Of a DNA stretch of 64,000 nt, positions 23,601 to 35,091 are shown piece after piece. Positions within the stretch are counted from its first letter, which is position 1. The number at the start of each line of letters is the position of its first letter. This DNA is from Eremophila alpestris peregrina (taxonomy: Eukaryota > Chordata > Aves > Passeriformes > Alaudidae), in contig WMCF01000029.1 of assembly GCA_009792885.1 (NCBI GenBank), forward strand, positions 4,730,000-4,793,999, given 5' to 3'. The translations under genes were made by a program, and so were the position numbers. Under the pieces are notes generated by a model. It was not told the origin of the DNA and searched no databases. It saw only the letters and a program-made list of their open reading frames with translations.

Positions 23601-26600
23601 TCAGGTGTCCCATCCAAGTGCTGTAGTGTCCTACGTTCTTCACATGGCTGAGTTTACAACAGATAAAGAGAACAGGCTGCTAAAATGATTAAGTGGAATA
23701 GGCTTCCAGCTTGGAATACAACAGAGAGGGAAGGCATGAGGTCATGGCTTGGAGCATGGGCAGAGTGGCCACAAAGCAGAGGAGGCAGAAAGCTTAAAAA
23801 GCTCCTGTGCAAATGTTGGAAACGTTTACAGTCCTTTTTCCCAATGGGCAGCAAACAGATGTGGTAATTAAGGCAAAGAACCTCATTGTTATGTGCAGGG
23901 ACTGAGTTCAGAAATGCTGACAGCTCAGGATCAGGTGTGGTGGTTCAAGGGGTGGCTGTGCAGAGCTGCTGGGCTGCTGCTCTGGCAAGCTGGGCTGGGC
24001 TCCTGCCTTTGCTGTTCTCTCTCTCCTTAGTCCTTCCCCTGGAACCCCCAGCTGCTGTTCTCCTCACCAGCCTGAAACCCTGTACCCTGCCTACAGGAAA
24101 GATTTGAATTTTTAGTAAACCTGAGCTATGGTAGTTATTTTGAGCAGAGTTTCTCTAAGAGTCTGTGGCTCCAGCAGTTTTGCTTTGAGTTTTGGGTGGA
24201 ACCCTGCACTCAAAGTGAGGTTCATCACATGCTGCAAAAGAACCAGGCAGAAGTGTTTGCCCATACTTCTGAAAGTTAATGTTTCAGATTTGTTCAGCCC
24301 CAGAAAACCCTTTTTTCAGTTCTCAGGGTACTGAAGTGCAAAGGTGTCTCTCAGCAACAGTAGAGTCAGTGTGAGTTTTTCTGCTTCTCACTCTTCTCCC
24401 TTGCAGGAGGTTTTACCTCAGGTTTTATCTCTAGCTGGTGACTGACTGGGTCATTCTCCCAGCGAGGGCATCCCAACTTTGCTGAACATGGCAGTGAGAC
24501 TGCAGCACAGACTGCTTGGCTGTCTGGGAATGCCTTAACCACCAGCTTTCTCAGGATGAGGGGATAGAAGAGATGGGACCTGCTTCTCAGCCTCTGGAAG
24601 GGTGGGAGGGAGGCAGGACAGAGTGGGGGTGATCTCTCTGTGGGAAATCAAATCTGAGGGCCTGCTGAAGACCAGGTGAATGGCATGGTTGGGTGCTTTA
24701 GTGGCAAAAGGGTGGGAGTCTGGAATTTCAGTCCCAAACGTCCCTCTGAGAGTTCTGTCTGACTGAGAGAGCTGTGACCAGTAAAGGCAGACATCTGAGA
24801 AACACAGGAACACTCAACCACCTTTAGTGGGCTGATGACACAGAGGGGTAGCAGGGCCTGAGGCAGTCCTGCTGCTTGTCTGTACAGTCTGTACTGGCCC
24901 TTTTGGTTGTGTGTGCTGAATAAAGTGGGTGAGCCTTAGAGACTCTTGACCTGCTTCTCTTTGGCCTGGGCCTGTTGCTGGTTCCCAGGCAGTTACTGGT
25001 CCTGCTGTGTGGGTAGAGCCTGGACTTTTATCAAGCCCAGCTTTTGAGAGGGCTGTATATCATGGAGCTCAATCTTTATTTCAGTGCCAATCCACTGGCA
25101 GGTCACAGATCTAGTTTGCTTTCCCTTCCCTTGTCCTGCAGCCCTAGCTAGATGTTTTGGATGCATGCTAAAGGATTTCTCCCTGTCCTCTGAAAGATGA
25201 GGTTATGGTTGTGCCCTTTATTCTATAAAGTATATTTTGGAAGTGACTGGTTTGAAATTTTTGAGTAAGAAAGAAAGGGACTCAAGTGCAAGTGGTAGGC
25301 TTCGAGACCTTCCTCTCTTTCCTGCCTTCCCAGCCCCAAGGGAGAGGTAGTGCTTTTAGGACTCAGTGTGATATCTGAATTAATGAAATAGCTCTTTCCT
25401 GTAATGAGTTACATGAAAATCCATCTTAATACTGCAGAATCTTGCGGAAGCCTGTCTGATTTGAGATCCAAATGTGTGGTATGTTTCTATGTGTCATTGT
25501 GTGTATTCATCCCTAAAGCCACCCCCACACCAAATACACAAATGGAGCATCTAGAAGAAAGGAGCTCTGTGACTTCTCAAGCTAAGGACAGACACTGCTC
25601 CATTTGTCCTCCTCCACTGTGCTCTCCATGCGGGAGCTGGAAGTCATTAACTGGCATGTTTCCACCTACTTTGCACTCTGATCTAAGCTTATTATGGCAG
25701 AATTTCCTCTTTGGATCTGTTCAGTGCTGGTTTCATTGCTGCTCTGATGAAAGAATAACTGTTTGGTGGCTTAAACACTACCTCTTTGCTCCCACTATGC
25801 CCTTGTGACCTGCTCAGAAGATATGGGCTTGATAATGCAGGGTCATGGGTACTTATGGTCCCACCTGCATGGTGGGAAGGAAGTCTGTGCCTGTTTAAAT
25901 GGGAAGCTGTCTGGGATACAGGAAATCTGCCCTGGAACAGGCTGGAAGGCCCTGGCAGTATATCTGAGCCATATGTAACCTGCAGCATTATAAAGCATGT
26001 TTCTTGTCCCATGGGACAAAATGAGGAAATGAGCCCCATTCATATTTGCAATCAGTGAGATTTTGTCTGAGCAAGTGGGGTAGGACTCAAGATGTTGACT
26101 AACCTTCTGGCAAAAGCAGGGATTGAAATAAAAAAAGAGTAATACTGCTACCTTGCCTGTAGTGAACTCCATAGACAGGGAAAAAGCTTTTCAAAGTAGG
26201 AAATCAAAACCAAATCTGTGACTAGGTGGTCCTGGAGAGATTTAATTGAGGGATATCTAAACTGTTTATCTGTTCCCAGGGGTAAGGAGAGTCATGAATA
26301 AACCTATGTGTGCTTTGATGGGCAGCTAGTGACTCATGCAGTTCTGTCTGTTATCTCACCATGAGAAATAGTTATGGAACAAAGCCCTGTACAGCCTGAG
26401 TGTATAAATGTATTAAACAGTTTCCACTTGAACTTGATATGCTGATCTGAAGTACTTTGTAAGGATACAGGTGCATACCAGTAGTGAGAACAATTGCTTC
26501 AAAAAGGAAAAAATATGGCATCATTCAGGCTGTTGCCATAAACACTGAGGGTAGCTGTAGGTTTCCTGAGAAGAGCTGCTATTTCATTTTACTGCAAGAA

Positions 26601-27007
26601 TATTTGCATAAAGGATTTTATGGCACTTTAAGCTGCCTGATCCTTATGCACAATATAACCTCTGTTGAATTTTCTTCCTTCCTTCTTTTCCTTTCCTCTT
26701 TCCCCATTCACCTTCCCTATACTTTTGTTTGTTCCAGTTGGAGCTCCTGGGGTTTTTCTACCTTTACCAGCATTAGGCTTTGTTCATTCAGATCAGCATA
26801 TCAGAGTCAAGAGTGAGCCAGCTACAGGGAGGATGTGGCAGAAATATTTGCATGTTTGGTGTATTTGTTGTGAATGTCATGCTTCTGGTCTCTGAATATG
26901 CACATCCAAACCTCTTGGGTCAGGTCAGTGGGCAGCAGGGTGAATGGCTCCTTATGGATTTGTCCCTCACAGCTGGACACATACAGCAGGCACTACCTAA
27001 GGGGGCT
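17691..27007. other. Intergenic, no gene recognised
   Basis: It contains the 17-bp minisatellite at 18349-18450 and a small hairpin at 22860-22879. No domain-bearing ORF and no recognisable retrovirus-like or DNA transposon sequence. Confidence 0.65.
18349..18450. repeat. Minisatellite, six copies of a 17-bp unit
   Basis: Units begin at 18349, 18366, 18383, 18400, 18417 and 18434 with consensus CACCAGCCCCGTGGTGT. Copies drift from left to right; the first two are identical and the last is the most diverged. Confidence 0.95.
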
Positions 27008-27317
27008 ACAACAAGGCTGGAGAAGGACTTTTGACAAGGTCATGTAGTGATGGAACAAGGGAGAATGGCTGTAAACTGAAAGAGGGTAGGTTTAGATTAG
27101 ATATGAGGAATAAATTCTTCACTATGAAGGTGGTGACGCACCAGAACAGGTTGCCCAGAGAAGGTGTGGATTCCACATCTCTGGAAGTGTTCAAGGTCAG
27201 GTTGGCTGGGGCCTTGAGTAACCTGGTCTAGTTGAAGGTGTCCCTGTCCATGGCAGGGAGTTGGAACCAGATGATATTTAAGGTCCCTTCCAACCCAAAC
27301 CATTCTGTGATTTTACA
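27008..27317 (+). mobile_element. CR1 LINE, 3'-end fragment, better preserved
   Basis: A clear CR1 tail: GGACTTTTGACAAGGTCATG, AACTGAAAGAGGGTAGGTTT, AGATTAGATATGAGGAATAA, TTCTTCACTATGAAGGTGGT, CAGGTTGCCCAGAGAAGG, CTGGAAGTGTTCAAGGTCAG, then TTAAGGTCCCTTCCAACCCA and a terminal AACCATTCTGTGATT. It matches the usual avian CR1 3' end more closely than the copy at 17.3 kb and is probably from a younger subfamily. Only the non-coding tail is present. Confidence 0.95.
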
Positions 27318-29906
27318 ATTCCATTAATTTGTAGGACTGCATAAGGATGGCTGTGTCCGTGCTGCCGTTACAACTTCCAGCCGTGACCTAAAGGCTAAAT
27401 GTTTTACCATCCAAGTGGCTGAAATTACTTTAGCTTGGCCAAGGGAGGGCTGTAAGGAAGGCTGAGCAGGTAAAGCAGGTAGAGCAGAGTTCTGGGTTTC
27501 TCAATCCTGCTTGAGCATCTCTGTTGAAGTATGAGAGTTGCTAGTGCTGAAAGCAAAATAACAAGAGTTTGACCACAAGGTCTGGAGGGAGATGCCAGAC
27601 AAGAGAATATCCCAGAGACAGCTCCCCTGACAAGTCCTTCATGCTGAGCCAGCAGAAGGCCAGGACATGTCAGGTGGCCAGCACCAAGCAGGCAGAGCAG
27701 CCAATGCAGGTGGCCAAGGCCTTGGTGACAAATCTGCACTGTGACCAGCCTTGGTGGCAGGCACAAGTACCTGGCCTGGCAGGAGCAGCTCTCAGAAGTA
27801 CAAGTGCTAACTGGTTATGCAGACAGCTGAGTGCCAGATGGTTTTTCCTTTGGTTTCCTCCTGCTGAGCCGTGCAGGTTGGTACTGGACACCTCTTACCA
27901 AGCGTGCAAATGGGCAGCTCAAAGCCTGAGTCTCACGTCCAGAAGCATGGGGCAGCTTAGCACTCTGTTACCTTTTTCCTGGCAAAGCCTGGCCACAACA
28001 TGGCATGTACTTTGTTCCCTGTGTCCCTTGGACCTGCTCAGGGCCCCTGGGAGCACAAGCTCCACAGAGAAGCTCGGGCACAAGGCAGAGAGAGGGAGCT
28101 GCCTGTGCTGGACTCAGCCAGCCCTGCCGGCAGCGTGGGGCCCTCCCGGGAGCTGTGGACTCTGTGCTGTGTGAGCTTGTTCCTCACACTGCCCTGATCT
28201 CTCCTCTCCTGCTGTGGCTGCTGGGTACAGGTTGCAGGAGTAACTTCTGAGTAAGAGTGGGTTTTTTGTTTGTTTGGTTTGGCTTTTGTCTCTCTCTCAG
28301 GGCAGTGCTGTCAGGCCCGGGCAGTGAGCAGGGCTGTAGCAGCCTTTCTGCAGGAGCCTGGGTGCTCTGCTGACACTGATGGAAAAGTGGGGTTTGGTCT
28401 GGTTTGGCTTTTAATGAAAAGAAAAATCCTTTCCTTTTTGGATCAATGTTCCTTGTGAGGACATTACCCAGCCTTTCCACAAAACTCTTCTGTACATGTC
28501 TGTTGACAACTTGTCTTGTTTGAGTGAAGCATCCTAATTATAAAATAGCTCTGGGCTGCTGCGCAGGCTTGGCAAAGTCATGCAGCCCTCCTGAGATGGA
28601 TCCCTGTGCAGGGCAATGCCACTGTGAGAAAAGGTCCTCTGGAGACATGGCTGGAAGGAGGTCTGGTGTGCTGCTTGGCTGGCACCCCAGGAGCAGGTGT
28701 CTGCATGAGACTTCCCTTTCTGGGCCTGCCAGCAGCAGTGCAGAGGGTGTCGTGGGCTTGCCAGCACAGCCAGAGTGCACATTGTGACAGGTGAAGGGGA
28801 GAGCATTGTGGGTGTGGAGAAGTGTGGGTGTAGAGAAACTTACTCAGTGGAGGGGCGAGGTTGGAAGGAGTGGATAGGGAAGAGCCAGAGGCACAGGTGT
28901 CAGTCAGGATACCAGTGAGGTGGCTCCTGCCCATGTGCTGCTCTGGCACGATCTTCTTCTGAGCACACCCTCTCTTGGGGGGGTTGTTGGAGCGTGGAGG
29001 GGTCTCCCAGAGCTTCTCACCCCCTGACACCCTCAGGAATTTATCACAAGGTCCTGGAGCTTCATGGAATGACAGCCCCAGCATCTCCAGTGTCACAGTT
29101 CCCATCCAGCAACAATGGGAACAAATTTGTGTCCTGGATGAGGAGCAGTGGTCCTGGCAGTATCTACCCCACTCTCACTGTATATAATGCTCAGTAGAGA
29201 CAAGGAAGAAATTAAAATTGCTGTTTCCCATGTGCTTCTTTAAATATAGGGGCCAACTCAATCCCAAAATTCAAGGAGGTGGGCTGAAAATAAGGGAGTT
29301 CATGGTGAGGTCAGTCACGGGTCACAAAGCAGCAAAACACAGCCTCTGCCACCATGGGACAGGGAAGGAGGTTAATGTTTCACAGTATACTTAGCTGAGC
29401 AGCATAGCTCTGTCAGTGTTTCACTTGGTAGAAATTATTTATTGACAAGAAGGGTTTCCAGACTGTCACAAGGAAAATTCTTTGTGAAACTGTATTTCTT
29501 TCAAGTTAAGCTATTTAGGGACATGAGTTGAAAACTGACCCAGGGATGCACACTCCTGTCAATCAGTTACATTTAGGAAAGGAAAGATTAAAAAACTCTG
29601 AGGCAGAGCCAAGCACTCAAAAGGAAGAATTCTTTGCATTGATTCCTGTGGTAAAATGCCAAGACAAGCCTTGTGATTGCCTGGACCAAGTGGCAGAGAA
29701 ATGAAATGAAAAATATGAATTGGCTAAATAGTGAGATCCTCATTACAGAAAAGGGCCACTCAAGGGTACCTAAGATCTGGCCTCTCTTCAGGGAGAGAAA
29801 ATAATTGAGAGAGCTCTGGTTGCAGCTCAGCCACAGCCTTGTGCTCGGCATCCTCAGCAACCTTCTTTTTCCTCATCTGCCAGCTTGCTGTTCTCATGCC
29901 AATTAA

Positions 29907-29922
29907 GAAAAAAAAAAAAAAA
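29907..29922. repeat. Poly(A) tract
   Basis: An A run of about 16. No identifiable retrotransposed sequence precedes it, so I call it a simple repeat and not a retroposon tail. Confidence 0.85.
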
Positions 29923-32900
29923 GGAGTCGAAACTACCTGCTCTATTTTTAATCCTATTTGTCTGTAGATAAACTGCATGTTAGATGATTAATAGATCTTT
30001 ATCACTTCATAAAGTTTAGACTATAAAAAGCTTACCCCTCTCTTCTGACTGTTAAATAACTATGTAAGCCTTGCTGCTGTTACTTGGAATCTAAATTAGA
30101 CACAGCACTTCTGAGAGCATTTGTTAATATCTCAAGTGGACCACGTGGCCTTGGCAGAGCCAGAGGGGACTTTGTCCCCTTGTGTGGCCTTGGGGAAGCT
30201 CAGCTGCCCGATTTCAACTGGAAAGACCAAGCCATGGAGGCTAGGCTAAGGAGAAATCTGGCACAGGTGTAGGCTGTGTTTGACCATGCCAGGGCTGTAC
30301 CCAGCCATTTGAATCTGGTGCTTGCACCTTTAACACATTCTAATTTAATTAGAATTTGCATATGATGAGGGTTTGGGGATTGTGGTGTCAGCAGGGCTCT
30401 TCACACTGACCCCTCTGTTCCCAGGGCAAGCATGAATTTGCCTTTGGTTTTTTTGTCCTTTTCAACTAAGAGCATAGGCTGGAATGGTGTGGCATTTGAG
30501 CAGGCATTAGACAAAGGCTGAAAAAACCTTAACCTCAAATGTACTCATCAACAGAGGCTGTAGCCTCTTCTGAATCAAAAGCATGGATTTGGATTAAACA
30601 GGCAACTTCAGTCACTGCAAGAAGAGCAAATCTGACCCTGGGCTTCTGCACCTCCTCAAACACTGCACACTGATCTGGTAGCCACCAAGCCCAGATGGGA
30701 ACTGATGGTTGCCTATAAAGACAGCTGTAAAAGCTGCTGCAATGTGGTGTTTTATGGAAGCTATGAAATGTGTCAACTGGCCCAATCTGTACCTGAGAAT
30801 GTTTATCTTCCATGACACATTTGCTTTCAATTAGCTATCCAGTGGTTGCAAAGACTTTTTAGCCTTTGTGCACATTTTTTCATCTGATTTAAACTGATAC
30901 ATCAGCATAGGTGCATTAGGTGGTCAGCTCCAGCCTCATGGATCTATCCTACCCTTGAGGCAGGAGCAGTGGTGGAGCTGGAGGGAGGGCTCAGCCAGGG
31001 ATTAAAGCCAGTGTGGGTGGTCCCTTCCTCCAGCACTCCCAAAATCCAGGAAGGAAGAACCTAATCCCTGCAAGCTAATGTGTCAGTGTAATTACTAAAA
31101 CAGAGAAGAGGTTCCTGCAGACCCCTGTCATCTACTCTTTGAAAGCAGCCTAGATCAATCTTCTCCATTCCTCCAACGTGTCCAGGGGCCTGATTCAGCT
31201 TTATATGACAACCTTTGGAGCAAGTCATGAGGACCAGTTTTAAATGTTACTTTGCTGGGATGTTGACAATGGATGTGGAAAAGATCTGATGAGTGGTGTT
31301 TTCTGCAGTGTGTTAATAACAAATAATTTTGTACAGGATACAGTAAATAAAACCTTCATAACAGTCAGCTAAAAATAATATCAGTGTTTACTAAGGTTGT
31401 TTGCAAACTTGTTCATAAAGGATTAGGCTGACAAAATGAAGGAGGGAGGAACATCTTTGCTTGAACAGGAAAAATTAGAAAATTTCTGATGAAGAATTTA
31501 CCTTGGTGTGCTGAGAACTGATGTTACAGCATGAGTTTGGCATCTCCTGATGTTGTACTTGGTGTACCTTGTATTTTCACGTCAAGCACTGAACCAAATG
31601 CTTTTCTGTGGATTTGTTTTATTATAAACTATTTGTGATTTAGCCTTATGGCCATTTCTGGAGTCCATGTCTGTTTCTGGTTAAATGGTTGCTTATTACC
31701 TTTTTAGAGTTACACAGCCAACAAAGCGATGCTCAGCCAGGGCTACCACAGTAACACTGCTGCTAAGTGTCACAGTATTCAAAGTACAGAATTCAAAGGA
31801 AAATCCCGACCTCCCAAAGCCCAGCACGTAAGAGGTGTGTTTATACTGAATTGCTGGATAAAGTTGTGCAACCCTACATGCAACCAAGTGTAGTCAGGCT
31901 GCCTCTCCTGCCAGGGATGCCACCCACATGTGTCTGGGTTATGCCTGCATCAGCTGTTTCCTCCAGCCCTCCATCTCCAGCTGAGCCTGCTGTTGCTGGG
32001 TGTTGCTGCTCTACCTCCAGCAGCTCCCCCAGGCTCCCTGGGGCTGAGGCTCTGCTCCTCACAGCACCCCCAGACACTCCTGCCCCTCCTCAGGTCCCTG
32101 AGCTGCCCATCCAGAGCCGCGATGGGCCCAGGCAATGCAGCAAGCCTGGAGGTAAGTCAGCCCCAGAAAGAAAGGGTTTTATAAATGTGTCTTTAGATAA
32201 CTGGCAAAGTACAGCAGCAATTCAGCAATTCCCTGTGAGGGACTGCCAGGTGAGACTCCTGCAGGCAGCTCTCTGGAGCAAGTGTAGAGGCTTGCTGGAA
32301 ATACACTGAAATCCAAGAAACACCCTGTGCAGACCTGGAGCTCTGGTTGCTGGATCAATCTGTTCATTAGGCAGTGGCTGCTTCTGAGACCAGAAACAGA
32401 ATTTGACTTGCTGTAATAAAAGCAGGATAACTTCTAGACCTCTTCAGGGACCAGTTTGCCCACTTTTATTCATGAGGAAATGAAAACAAACCTTCCCACT
32501 CTGCAGTTCCTAATACTCTTTCTGTATTGATGGCCTATTTTTCTGCTTGAGGACAGGGAGGGACCATTGAGTCACACACAATCTCGTGCACTCCTCCTCC
32601 TCCTCTCATTTAAATATTAATATGATGAATTATTACTAGAGTAACAGCTGTGCACTACTCATATCACAGCAACATAACCTTCCCCTCCTCAGCGGAGCAC
32701 AGCTATTCCTGACTCGTGCTTTCTGGTTGACCTTCTCACTTCTTCTGGATGACTTTTCAAAAACTACTTTGTTAGTTCTGGTGTGGTATCATTAGGATAA
32801 TTGCTTGTTCTGTTCTTTCTGCTTAAATATTAATGATACTGAGGAATTCAAAAGATAGCTGCAGTAATGGTAAGTTAAATGTCTGTGTGTATTCTCCCAT

Positions 32901-34192
32901 GAGATCTGTTTGTTTAGAGAGAAAGAAGTGTAAAGATGAATCTTTCTAACTAACACTTAGAAACATCTCTTTCTCTTTGAGAATTGCCAAAATAATAATA
33001 TATTGTCTTTTATAGAAATAAAATAATTTCATGTTAATCAGCAGATGTCTCTAGATAATTCATAGAAATAGCTAACATTGTCCCTAGAAGTACTAACCTT
33101 GTCCCTAGAAGCCATAATGCATTGCATTCTCTCTGGATAAAGTATTTTGAGAAAGACTGCTAATAAAACTATGAGACAACTCTGTATAGACTGCTGAAAA
33201 GAAATGTTTGGCATTGAATAAAGAAAGGGAGGGAAAGATAAACTACCACCATTTAGCTCAATACAGTTGGAAATAGCAAGGTAAAGCATTCCTGGGTAGA
33301 TTTGGAAATGTTAGTAGATGTTAAGTTTTGTGGGTAAAGGTCCTCTCCGCTGAGCACCTTTTGCATGGTTCTTGTGTTTGTGCATGTGTGTGTGTGGTTT
33401 ACAGACCTACAGGTTTTCTCCCCCTTGAAAATGTCACTCCTGGGAGCACTCTGATGTTGCAGAAGGGTTTGTTGGTTTCTGCACCACTCTTGTGGAGAAT
33501 GTAATGCCAGCAGGAGTGTAGAAATCAGGTTTACTTGTATTTAGCATGGGATGAAACTTTTTCCTCTTGTTGCTTAGGGAGAAAAAATCTGAAATGCTCT
33601 TACAAAGACTTAAAAAATAAATATCCGTATTTTCATTTTGAAGTTTTCATTTTTAAAATTTTGTTTTAGTAAATTGTTGTTCTTAAAGCCAAACAAAAGA
33701 CTTTCAATTTTTATAATATACTGTTTTATTGCTTTATTGGGGAGGGGGGTTTTAAGAGCTCATAAATAGGAAACCTAAATATCAATCCAAATTTATAAAC
33801 TATGCCCTTTTTTCCCCACCCATGATAAAATCAATAGAAACTTTTTTCCCTAATCAGCCCTAGAAAAGAGAAAAGAAAGGGAGGCAGGAGGGCTCTGCTG
33901 CCAGAGAACTCTTCCCATTCAAAACCAAGTGTCTAAGCCTGTGCCTGTCTAGGGGCTGGGGAGAAGAAAAAATGAGAAGAGAGTACTGCAAACTGTGTGT
34001 CTAAGTCACTGACTGCTCTGAGACAATGCTAAAAGTAGTACTGTAACTTCTGACTACTTTTTCTACTGTTTTTTTCTGAACAAATACCTAGTGAGAACAA
34101 AGAGCCTCATCCTGACTGTCTGCAATTCCTACTGCAGTCAACAAAAGTAAAACCATGGATTGAGACACGCTCAGTATCACCTATTTTTTTTA

Positions 34193-34213
34193 ATATATAT
34201 ATATATATATATA
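34193..34213. repeat. (AT)n microsatellite
   Basis: About ten uninterrupted AT units, preceded by a run of eight T. Confidence 0.95.
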
Positions 34214-35023
34214 GTTGGTTTTTTTCCCTTTGTGTTCTGTACCTCCTAAAGTTTGTTAAAGTTAGAAAAGCTTTTCTTCACTCACTTAACCATCCCCATC
34301 AGGGATGTCTTAATTCTCATGCATGTTACTGTACTGCAAATTATTTGGCAAAAAATGCTGGTTTTATAAAAAGCTTTGACAAACTTGTAGCATATGCCCC
34401 AGATAAAATCTCCTTTAAAACAGTCCCTTCAGATGATTATCTGCAGTGATTGCAAATGAACCTTGTAGCAAGCTCATAACAACTGTCCTGGTGGACAGAG
34501 GAGAAACCTGCTGTCAGAACTACAAATAATTTACGTAACCCAATTTAAAGCTCTAACAAAATGTTCCCTGTTAAGAGGATTGTTATACTTAACATGTGAG
34601 ATGAAAATGCTTTCTGAAGGTCAGGAATGCACAGAAGATAGATTAGATCTCTTGAAAATACAAAAAAATAAGTTTTTACCAGAAGTTTTTCTTCTGTCAG
34701 GCTTTCAACTTGGCATTCTCAGGAACTTACATAAGTGCAGTTTTATTCCTGCAAACGCTGTGTTTGCTCTGCAGAGGGAGAGGAGCCTCAGAGCTTCAAG
34801 AAAAATACAACTGAAGGTAGACTGAGGACTCAGATTATTTTCTGTGTATTTCTGATAGATTCTCAGGTATATTCCAGCAGCAGCATGAATAAAAGCTCGT
34901 TTTAGAGAACACAGGGGTGGGTTTGGGGAAGTATTTCCTGGATTCTGCCTGCCACGGCAGCCAGTGTGATGCTGGAGGGCTGCAGGCAGTGTGTGCTGCT
35001 GCTGCAGGTGAGCCAGTCCCCCC

Positions 35024-35091
35024 GCAGCAGTGGGTGTCCCGCAGGTGACAGTGGGTGTCCCGCAGGTGACAGTGGGTGGCAGTGGGTGGCT
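35024..35091. repeat. Short tandem repeat, about 21-bp unit
   Basis: Repeats of GCAGGTGACAGTGGGTGTCCC occur in about two and a half copies. They are followed by a shorter CAGTGGGTGG doublet. Confidence 0.85.

Noticed and set aside
24826..25000. Possible LTR or terminal exon, because of an AATAAA followed by GT-rich sequence
   Set aside because: No paired LTR, primer-binding site or flanking duplication is visible, and no splice-supported exon leads into it.
27569..28174. 201-codon plus-strand ORF
   Set aside because: No domain or family resemblance and a composition like the surrounding CTG/CAG-rich background. A chance frame is the simplest explanation.
29907..29922. Poly(A) run as the tail of a processed pseudogene
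   Set aside because: No gene-like sequence lies upstream of it and no target-site duplication is apparent.
31767..32309. 180-codon plus-strand ORF
   Set aside because: Ser/Pro/Leu-rich without a recognisable domain. Other frames over the same bases are also open, typical of GC-biased non-coding DNA.
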